DNA from: Gp6-AA40 sp036802945
GTDB taxonomy: Bacteria > Acidobacteriota > Vicinamibacteria > Vicinamibacterales > UBA2999
Assembly: GCA_036802945.1 (NCBI GenBank)
Contig: DAIRVG010000010.1
Location: 1-64,000, forward strand
DNA length: 64,000 nucleotides
Reading direction: 5' to 3'
Positions 24,733 through 30,944 of the stretch are shown here, in pieces (the first letter of the stretch is position 1; each line of letters opens with the position of its first letter). A model generated the notes under the pieces. That model was not told the DNA's origin. It did not search any database and was given only the letters and a program-made list of their open reading frames with translations. The position numbers and the translations under genes are program-made.

Positions 24733-26040
24733 TCAGAATGAAATCCTTGTGTCCGGGTTAACGAACAGTGGACGGCCGCCGACGATCGTCGCCGCGACGC
24801 CGCCCCGGAGCTCCCAGCCGTCGAACGGCGTGTTCTTTGATCGCGATCGGAGCTTCGCCGCTTCGACGCGCACCTTCAGGTCCGGCGCCAGGATTGTGAT
24901 GTCCGCGGGCGCCCCTTCCGACAGCGTGCCGCCGTCCACCTTGAGGATCCGCGCCGGGTTCAGCGACATCAACTCGACGAGCCGTGACAGCCGCACGCGT
25001 CCCGCGTGCACGAGACGGTCGAACGACAGCGACACGGCGGTTTCGAGGCCGACGATGCCGAACGGCGCGCGGTCGAACTCGACCTTCTTCTCATCGTAGT
25101 GGTGTGGCGCGTGATCGGTCGCGATGGCATCGACGGTGCCGTCGGCGATTCCGGCCAGCATCGCGTCTCGATCCTCGGCCTCACGCAGCGGCGGGTTCAT
25201 CTTCGTGTTGGTGTCGTAGGCGAGCGGGGTGGCCAGCGCTTCGTCGGTGAGCGTGAAGTGATGCGGGGCGACCTCACACGTGACGCGAAAGCCCGCTTCC
25301 TTGCCTTTGCGCACGGCGCGCAGAGACGCGCGCGCGCTCATGTGCGCGACGTGAAAGGCCGATCCGGTCAGCTCGGACAGCAGCACGCCCCGCTCGACGC
25401 CAAGCGCTTCGCACGCGCCGGGCATCCCGCGAAGCCCCAGCGTGGCGGCGTAATAGCCCTCGTGCGCAACCCCGTCGCCCTTCAGCGACGGATCCTCGCA
25501 GTGCTCGATGACCGGCATGTCGAACATCCCGGCGTATTCGAGCGCCCGCCGCAGCAGGATCGCCGTCGCCACCGGATGGCCGTCGTCGGTAATCGCGACA
25601 CAGCCCGCCTTGCGAAGGTCGCCGATGTCGGCGAGAAGCTCGCCTTTCGACGACCGTGAGACCGCACCGATCGGGTACACCCGCGCCAGGTTTGCTTCCC
25701 GCGCCTTTGCCAGGATGTACGCGGTCACGTTCGCGTCGTCGTTGACCGGATTCGTATTCGGCATGCAGGCGACGGCGGTAAATCCGCCGGCGACGGCTGA
25801 CGCCGTGCCGGATGCGATCGTTTCCTTGTGTTCCTGGCCCGGCTCGCGGAGATGCACGTGCATGTCGATCAACCCGGGACAGATCACCAGCCCGTCGGGA
25901 ATCTCCACGACGGTCGCGCCATCGACCGGGAGATCAACGCCTATGCGCGCGATGCGATCGCCGTCGATCAGGACGTCGCGTGCGCCATCGATCCCGTTGG
26001 CGGGATCGACCACGCGTCCGCCCTTAAGCAGCCTCTTCAT
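24733..26040 (-). CDS. pyrC: Dihydroorotase
   Basis: 435 residues from the ATG at 26040; cyclises carbamoyl aspartate to dihydroorotate. The metal motif DMHVHLREPGQEHKETI is near 60-76, and ATDHAPHHYDEKK with the catalytic aspartate is near 305. NPARILKVDGGTLSEGAPAD is typical of the C-terminal amidohydrolase composite domain. Class I (long) dihydroorotase. The start lies inside the pyrB 3' end (17-base overlap), consistent with translational coupling. Confidence 0.95.
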   Translation of the reverse strand: MKRLLKGGRVVDPANGIDGARDVLIDGDRIARIGVDLPVDGATVVEIPDGLVICPGLIDMHVHLREPGQEHKETIASGTASAVAGGFTAVACMPNTNPVNDDANVTAYILAKAREANLARVYPIGAVSRSSKGELLADIGDLRKAGCVAITDDGHPVATAILLRRALEYAGMFDMPVIEHCEDPSLKGDGVAHEGYYAATLGLRGMPGACEALGVERGVLLSELTGSAFHVAHMSARASLRAVRKGKEAGFRVTCEVAPHHFTLTDEALATPLAYDTNTKMNPPLREAEDRDAMLAGIADGTVDAIATDHAPHHYDEKKVEFDRAPFGIVGLETAVSLSFDRLVHAGRVRLSRLVELMSLNPARILKVDGGTLSEGAPADITILAPDLKVRVEAAKLRSRSKNTPFDGWELRGGVAATIVGGRPLFVNPDTRISF

Positions 26041-27001
26041 AGTCCGCTCCACCGGCCAGCAGGTACAGAACCGCCATCCGTACGGCCACGCCGTTGGCGA
26101 CTTGTTCGAGAATCACCGAATACGGACCATCCGCCACCTCCGACGCGATCTCCACGCCGCGGTTCATCGGTCCGGGGTGCATGATCATCACGTCGGGATT
26201 CGCAAGCTTCACGCGCGCTTCGGTCATGCCGAACACGCTGAAGTACTCGCGCAGCGACGGGAAGTACGCGCCTTCCATGCGTTCGAGCTGAATGCGCAGC
26301 ATCATGATCACGTCGGCGCCGGCCACCGCGTCCTCGACATGGCTCGTCGGCGTCACACCAAATCGCCTGATCTCGGTCGGCATCAGCGTCGGCGGCCCAC
26401 ACACCCACACGTCGGCGCCCATCTTTGTCAGGAGATGGATGTTCGACCGCAGCACGCGACTGTGCAGCAGGTCGCCGACAATCGCCACCTTGAGCCCCTT
26501 CAGCCGCTTCTTGTGCTCACGAATCGTGAACGCGTCGAGCAGCGCCTGCGTCGGATGCTCGTGCATGCCGTCGCCGGCATTGATGATCGCCGAACGGCAG
26601 ATGCGCGACAGGAGATGGCACGCGCCGGATGAGGAGTGCCGGATGACGATCATGTCGGGCCGCATCGCCTCGAGATTCATGGCTGTGTCGGCGAGCGTTT
26701 CGCCTTTCACGACGCTCGAGGTCGCGATTGCAATGTTCAGCGTGTCGGCGCTGAGGCGTTTTTCCGCGATTTCGAACGAGGTGCGCGTGCGCGTGCTCGG
26801 CTCGAAGAAGAGGTTCACGACCGTCTTGCCGCGCAACGCCGGCACTTTCTTGATGGGCCGCGTCGCGATCTCTTTCATCGCGTCCGCCGTGTCGAGCACA
26901 AGCGTGATTTCCTCGGGCAGCATCTCCGCGATGCCAAGCAGATCCTTCGACCGCAGCGAGGTCACCGCCGGCTTCTGTTCCACGTCATGAACGGTCGTCA
27001 T
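26024..27001 (-). CDS. pyrB: Aspartate carbamoyltransferase catalytic subunit
   Basis: 325 residues; joins carbamoyl phosphate and aspartate. NLFFEPSTRTRTSFEIAEKR near 65-84 is the carbamoyl-phosphate motif, and VIRHSSSGACHLLSR near 120 and MMLRIQLERMEG near 245 are family-typical. No pyrI regulatory gene is present. It overlaps pyrR by 4 bases upstream and pyrC downstream, all in one operon. Confidence 0.96.
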   Translation of the reverse strand: MTTVHDVEQKPAVTSLRSKDLLGIAEMLPEEITLVLDTADAMKEIATRPIKKVPALRGKTVVNLFFEPSTRTRTSFEIAEKRLSADTLNIAIATSSVVKGETLADTAMNLEAMRPDMIVIRHSSSGACHLLSRICRSAIINAGDGMHEHPTQALLDAFTIREHKKRLKGLKVAIVGDLLHSRVLRSNIHLLTKMGADVWVCGPPTLMPTEIRRFGVTPTSHVEDAVAGADVIMMLRIQLERMEGAYFPSLREYFSVFGMTEARVKLANPDVMIMHPGPMNRGVEIASEVADGPYSVILEQVANGVAVRMAVLYLLAGGADYEEAA

Positions 27002-27555
27002 ACAGTGGCCTCCTGCTGCAATACCACCTCGTCCTGTCCATCCGTTTCCTGGAGCCGCACCCGAACACTTTCCTCGGGGTTCGTAGGCAGGTTTTTTCCG
27101 ACGTAATCCGCCTTGATGGGCAGCTCGCGGTGACCACGATCGACAAGCACGATCAGCTGAATCGCCTTCGGCCGTCCGAAATCAATGAGCGCGTCGAGCG
27201 CAGCACGTGTCGTCCGGCCCGTGTAGAGCACGTCGTCCACGAGCAGGATCTTCTTGTCGTCGATCGAGAACGGAATCTCGGTGCGCCGGACGACCGGCTG
27301 CGGGCCGACGGCGAACCGCATCAGGTCGTCGCGATAGAGCGTGATGTCGAGGGCGCCGGTGGGAATGTCGGTTTTCGTGATCTCGCGAAGCGTCCGCGCG
27401 AGGCGCCGAGCGATGTGCACGCCGCGCGTGCGAACACCGACGAGCGCGAGATCCTCAACACCTTTGTTGCGCTCGACGATTTCGTGTGCGATGCGGGTGA
27501 GGGTCCGGGAGATGCGGTCCGCGTCCATCACGACGGCGGACTTCGTGTCAGGCAT
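26998..27555 (-). CDS. pyrR: Bifunctional pyr operon regulator / uracil phosphoribosyltransferase
   Basis: 185 residues. ILLVDDVLYTGRTTRAALDA near 105-124 is the PRPP loop, and ALVGVRTRGVHIARRLARTL plus GALDITLYRDDL are PyrR signatures. In Gram-positive bacteria PyrR binds pyr mRNA and causes attenuation when UMP is high; here it leads the operon pyrR-pyrB-pyrC-PRTase. A short hairpin (27569-27586) lies in its own leader, but it is of the palindrome-repeat class, so a PyrR-binding role is only a possibility. Confidence 0.94.
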   Translation of the reverse strand: MPDTKSAVVMDADRISRTLTRIAHEIVERNKGVEDLALVGVRTRGVHIARRLARTLREITKTDIPTGALDITLYRDDLMRFAVGPQPVVRRTEIPFSIDDKKILLVDDVLYTGRTTRAALDALIDFGRPKAIQLIVLVDRGHRELPIKADYVGKNLPTNPEESVRVRLQETDGQDEVVLQQEATV

Positions 27556-27568
27556 GTGTCACCTCTTT

Positions 27569-27586
27569 GCGACCTCACAGGGTCGC
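27569..27586 (-). promoter_or_regulatory. Stem-loop in the pyrR leader
   Basis: A 6-base stem GCGACC/GGTCGC with a 6-base loop lies between the predicted promoter and the AGAGGTGA ribosome site of pyrR. It could influence translation or be a truncated copy of the GCGGACC palindrome family. Confidence 0.5.
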
Positions 27587-27602
27587 GTTAAAGAGCTGAC
27601 AA

Positions 27603-27608
27603 AGTATA
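27603..27608 (-). promoter_or_regulatory. -10 box for the pyrR operon
   Basis: TATACT on the minus strand, about 48 bases before the pyrR ATG. The -35 region falls in the inverted repeat at 27611-27690 and shows no consensus. Confidence 0.5.
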
Positions 27609-27610
27609 CC

Positions 27611-27690
27611 GCAGGCAGCTGGCAGCAGGCAGCCGGCCGCGAAACCGCCGCGTTCGTTACTGCCAGCTGCCAGCTGTCGGCTGCCTCCTG
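27611..27690. repeat. Inverted array of GGCAGCN heptads between divergent pyr promoters
   Basis: Left arm: GCAGGCAGCTGGCAGCAGGC and AGCCGG. Right arm: CTGCCAGCTGCCAGCTGTCG and GCTGCCTCCTG. The element exactly fills the interval between the two opposed TATACT boxes, giving pyrR and pyrK similar upstream sequences. Confidence 0.88.
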
Positions 27691-27694
27691 TTGT

Positions 27695-27700
27695 TATACT
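27695..27700 (+). promoter_or_regulatory. -10 box for pyrK, probably leaderless
   Basis: TATACT lies 7 bases before the pyrK ATG at 27708, and no Shine-Dalgarno sequence is present. Transcription would start at or next to the initiation codon. Confidence 0.55.
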
Positions 27701-27707
27701 CGCGAGA

Positions 27708-28526
27708 ATGCTCGTCGACGTCGAGGCACGCGTGATTCGCAACACGCGCCTCTCCTCCGACTACAACGTCATCGCGCTCGCTGCTCCAGAGATCGCCGCC
27801 AACACCGCTCCGGGTCAATTCGTCATGGTGAAGTCCGGCCGCGGCAGGGATCCGCTGCTGCGCCGCCCTTTCTCCGTATTCGAGGTGCTTCGGTCGGACG
27901 GGCGTATCGAAGGCCTTTCGCTGTTGAGCAAACGCGTCGGCATCACGACCGGCATGCTGTTCGATTCCGTCGAAGGCGACGTGGTCTCATGCCTTGGACC
28001 GCTTGGCCGTCCGTTCGAGCCCATCGATCCGCCCGGTGAGGCGTGGTTGGTCGCCGGCGGCGTCGGCCTCGCGCCATTCGCGACCCTCGGTGACGCACTG
28101 ATCGATCGCGGAACGAAGACGACGCTCTTCTACGGAGCGCGCGGTGGCTCAGAGCTCTTCTATCTGGACTGGTTCGAGAAGCGTGGCATCCGGCTCGTGC
28201 TGGCCACCGAGGACGGGAGCATCGGCGATCGCGGCCGCATCACCGTGCCTCTGGAGCGCGAGCTGCAGGCTGCATCCCTCTCGGGATTGGGGAGTGGCAT
28301 CATGATCTACGCCTGTGGGCCTGAGCCGATGCTCGAAGCGGTGGCGCACGTGGCCGCCAGGTTCAAGCGGCCGTCGCAGGTGTCGGTCGAACGTGTCATG
28401 GGATGCGGAATGGGCGGCTGCTACAGCTGCGTGATCCCGGTCCGCGTCGCGCACACGGCGCACCACTACGTCCGGTCCTGCATTGCCGGCCCCGTGTTCA
28501 GGGGAGAGGACGTCGTATGGGACTAG
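27708..28526 (+). CDS. pyrK: Dihydroorotate dehydrogenase electron-transfer subunit
   Basis: 272 residues; FAD and [2Fe-2S] protein that passes electrons from PyrD-1B to NAD. The FAD-binding start is PGQFVMVKSGRGRDPLLRRP near 40; the NAD part has WLVAGGVGLAPFATLGDAL near 112. The C-terminal cluster MGCGMGGCYSCVIPV and a further cysteine in YVRSCIAGPVF supply the four iron ligands. It is the first gene of the plus-strand set pyrK-pyrD-pyrF. Confidence 0.95.
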   Translation: MLVDVEARVIRNTRLSSDYNVIALAAPEIAANTAPGQFVMVKSGRGRDPLLRRPFSVFEVLRSDGRIEGLSLLSKRVGITTGMLFDSVEGDVVSCLGPLGRPFEPIDPPGEAWLVAGGVGLAPFATLGDALIDRGTKTTLFYGARGGSELFYLDWFEKRGIRLVLATEDGSIGDRGRITVPLERELQAASLSGLGSGIMIYACGPEPMLEAVAHVAARFKRPSQVSVERVMGCGMGGCYSCVIPVRVAHTAHHYVRSCIAGPVFRGEDVVWD

Positions 28527-28547
28527 CGATGACGTTCGCCGAGACGG

Positions 28548-28617
28548 GCCACGGAGACACGGAGACACGGAGGCCTTACTTGGGATTTGGGATTTGGGAT
28601 TTGGGGTTTGGGATTTG
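28548..28617. repeat. Two tandem arrays, ACGGAGAC then GGGATTT, before pyrD
   Basis: First three copies of ACGGAGAC (28548-28573), then five copies of the heptad TTGGGAT/GGGATTT (28580-28617). Neither has its opposite arm. They fill the pyrK-pyrD spacer, and the last TTG is the only start codon that fits pyrD. Confidence 0.9.
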
Positions 28618-29556
28618 ACCGACCTGTCCGTCCAAATCGGCACGCTTCGTCTGGCGAATCCGCTCATAGCGGCGAGCGGATGCTTCGGCTACGGCGTCGA
28701 ATACGCCGAGGCGATCGACCTCTCCACGCTTGGCGGCGTTGCGGTCAAGGGCCTCTTCCTCAAGGAGCGCGAAGGCCATCCGCCGGAGCGTATTGTCGAG
28801 ACGCCGTCGGGGATGCTCAACGCGATCGGTCTGCAGGGCATCGGCGTCCACCGTTTTATCCGTGAAAAGCTGCCGGAGCTGCGCGGGCTGCGCGCGACCG
28901 TGATCGTCAACATCTGCGGTAGCACGCTCGACGAGTACGTCGAGCTCGCGAGAATCCTCTCCGATGCAGAAGGCGTCGCGGCACTCGAGTTGAACATCTC
29001 GTGCCCGAACATCAAGGAAGGCGGCATCACGTTCGGCTGCAGCCTCAACGGCACCTTCGACGTCGTGAGCGCGGTGAAGAAGGTCACCCAGCTTCCCGTG
29101 ATCCCGAAGCTCACCCCCAACGTCACCGATGTCGCATCGTTCGCCCGAGCGTCAGAAGAGGCAGGCGCGGACGCGGTCTCGCTCGTCAACACGTTCCTCG
29201 CGATGGCCATCGATACCGACACGCGCCGTCCGAAGCTCTCGAACATCGTCGGCGGGCTGAGCGGTCCCGCGATCCGTCCGATCGCGGTGCGCATGGTCTA
29301 CGAGTGCCGCCGGGCCGTGAAGATTCCCGTGATCGGTATGGGCGGAATCGCAAGCGCACGCGATGCGCTGGAGTTCATCATCGCCGGCGCCACAGCCGTA
29401 CAGGTGGGTACCGCGAACTTCGTTGACCCGTTTATCTGGAGCAAGCTCCTCGACGGCCTGGCCGACTACATGCGCCGGCACAAGATCGCGCGCATGTCCG
29501 ACCTGGTGGGAAGCATCGATACCAGCTCGCGCGAAAAGCAGTGGATCAGCTCCTAG
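28615..29556 (+). CDS. pyrD: Dihydroorotate dehydrogenase, class 1B
   Basis: 313 residues from a TTG start that is part of the GGGATTTG repeat; the real homology begins at LSVQIGTLRLANPLIAASG. An upstream in-frame ATG would translate the repeat. FMN enzyme oxidising dihydroorotate; the catalytic cysteine is in ELNISCPNIKEGG near 130, which together with PyrK marks class 1B. VIGMGGIASARDALEFIIAG near 240 binds FMN phosphate. It overlaps pyrF by 16 bases. Confidence 0.93.
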   Translation: MTDLSVQIGTLRLANPLIAASGCFGYGVEYAEAIDLSTLGGVAVKGLFLKEREGHPPERIVETPSGMLNAIGLQGIGVHRFIREKLPELRGLRATVIVNICGSTLDEYVELARILSDAEGVAALELNISCPNIKEGGITFGCSLNGTFDVVSAVKKVTQLPVIPKLTPNVTDVASFARASEEAGADAVSLVNTFLAMAIDTDTRRPKLSNIVGGLSGPAIRPIAVRMVYECRRAVKIPVIGMGGIASARDALEFIIAGATAVQVGTANFVDPFIWSKLLDGLADYMRRHKIARMSDLVGSIDTSSREKQWISS

Positions 29557-30254
29557 TCGCGCTCGACGTCGAGACGGGCGAGCGTGCGATGGAACTGGCC
29601 GCTGCACTCCGCGGCGTCGCCGGTGGATTCAAGGTCGGCAACCGCCTGTTCACCAGCGAAGGGCCCGAGCTCGTGCACAAGCTGGTGGATGCCGGTGCCC
29701 GTGTCTTCCTCGACCTCAAGTACCACGACATCCCGAATACCGTGGAGCAAGCGGTTCAGGCCGCGGTGCACACCGGCGCGTGGATGATCAACGTCCACGC
29801 ATCCGGCGGGAGCGCGATGATGCAGGCCGCCGCACGCGCGGCGCGCGACACCTCCGCAAAGCTGGGACGTCCGTCCCCGGTCATGATTGCGGTCACGGTC
29901 CTCACGAGCATGGACCACGAGGCGCTGCGTGCGGTTGGCGTCGAACGACCTGTGCTCGACCAGGTGCTGGCGCTCGCGCGCATGGCGCAGCTGGCAGGCC
30001 TCCAGGGAGTCGTGGCCTCCGCCCAGGAAACACCTGCCATACGAGAGGCCTGCGGACCGGACTTTCAGATCGTCACGCCGGGAATTCGCGGCGCATCCGC
30101 AGGCACCGAACGCAACGATCAGTCACGAACGATGGGGCCGGCGGACGCTATCCGTGCGGGCGCGAGCTATATCGTGGTGGGACGGCCGATCATCGCCGCG
30201 CAGGATCCGCGGGCGGCGGCAGAAGCGATCGTCGAGGAGTTGCGCCAGATGTAG
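29541..30254 (+). CDS. pyrF: Orotidine 5'-phosphate decarboxylase
   Basis: 237 residues, GTG start inside the pyrD 3' end. The catalytic set DLKYHDIPNTV (Asp-Lys-Asp) is near residue 57, and IVTPGIRGASAG near 178 with YIVVGRPIIAAQDP near 210 form the phosphate site. Produces UMP, completing the pathway carried by this cluster. Its TAG stop is the second to fourth bases of a perfect 30-base palindrome. Confidence 0.96.
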   Translation: MDQLLVALDVETGERAMELAAALRGVAGGFKVGNRLFTSEGPELVHKLVDAGARVFLDLKYHDIPNTVEQAVQAAVHTGAWMINVHASGGSAMMQAAARAARDTSAKLGRPSPVMIAVTVLTSMDHEALRAVGVERPVLDQVLALARMAQLAGLQGVVASAQETPAIREACGPDFQIVTPGIRGASAGTERNDQSRTMGPADAIRAGASYIVVGRPIIAAQDPRAAAEAIVEELRQM

Positions 30255-30280
30255 AGGCGGACCTTAAGGTCCGCCTCTAC
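30251..30280. repeat. Perfect 30-bp palindrome at the pyrF stop codon
   Basis: GTAGAGGCGGACCTT followed directly by its exact reverse complement. It supplies the pyrF stop codon and lies between pyrF and the convergent pal gene, where it could terminate transcription from both sides. Core GCGGACC/GGTCCGC is shared with several other sites in the window. Confidence 0.95.
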
Positions 30281-30291
30281 GATCGATTGGG

Positions 30292-30870
30292 TTATTTCGC
30301 CGTAATGATGAAGTGGCCGCGGCGGTTCATTGCCCAGCACGCCTCGGTCATCTCCATGCAAAGGGGCTCTTCTTCGCCCTTGCTGATCGCGAGCATCCGA
30401 TCCGCGGCAATCCCCAGGCTGACCAGGTAGTCCTTCACCGAGGCGGCGCGGCGCTCACCAAGCGACAAGTTGTACTCATTGGTGCCTCGCGCGTCAGCGT
30501 GCCCCTCGGTGGTCACCCTGATTGACGGCCACCGGCGCATGTAGTCGGCGTTGCGCTGCAGGGTCGCGCGCGCATCGTCTCTTAGTGTCGACATGTCGTA
30601 GTCGAATGCGATGTCGCCCAGCGGTCTCTCCGCGTTCAGCTGGGCGAGCGTCTTCGCAGCGAAGATCTCGTCTTCAGTCAGCGCACGCGGCGGCGGCGCC
30701 GGCGCTGGTGGCGGCGGAGGCGGTGGCGGTGGCGGCGGCGGCGGCGCAGCTACTGGCGGCGGAGCCGGAGGCGGCGGCGCGGGCGGCGGTATTTTCTTCG
30801 CACATCCCGTCAGCACAATCACCATCGTGAGGACGATGGCTGTTAAAAAAGATATGCGGGGCGAACTCAT
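30292..30870 (-). CDS. pal: Peptidoglycan-associated lipoprotein (OmpA family)
   Basis: 192 residues. The signal peptide ends in the lipobox LTGC near residue 22, so it is a lipoprotein, probably of the outer membrane. Residues about 26-62 are almost pure proline and alanine, with runs of up to 13 prolines. The C-terminal OmpA domain has TTEGHADARGTNEYNLSLGE near 120-139 for binding diaminopimelate in peptidoglycan. Normally part of Tol-Pal, but no tol genes are in the window. Confidence 0.92.
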   Translation of the reverse strand: MSSPRISFLTAIVLTMVIVLTGCAKKIPPPAPPPPAPPPVAAPPPPPPPPPPPPPAPAPPPRALTEDEIFAAKTLAQLNAERPLGDIAFDYDMSTLRDDARATLQRNADYMRRWPSIRVTTEGHADARGTNEYNLSLGERRAASVKDYLVSLGIAADRMLAISKGEEEPLCMEMTEACWAMNRRGHFIITAK

Positions 30871-30944
30871 AGAGGCGCTCTCCTGAGTGGGTGGTGCGTT
30901 GGGGGTGCCGCGAGGAGCTTACAGGCCGATCCTCGGAGTGTCAA

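Noticed and set aside
30611..30886. Glycine-rich ORF on the plus strand
   Set aside because: It is the antisense reading of the proline-rich linker of Pal, which has a clear lipobox and OmpA domain.
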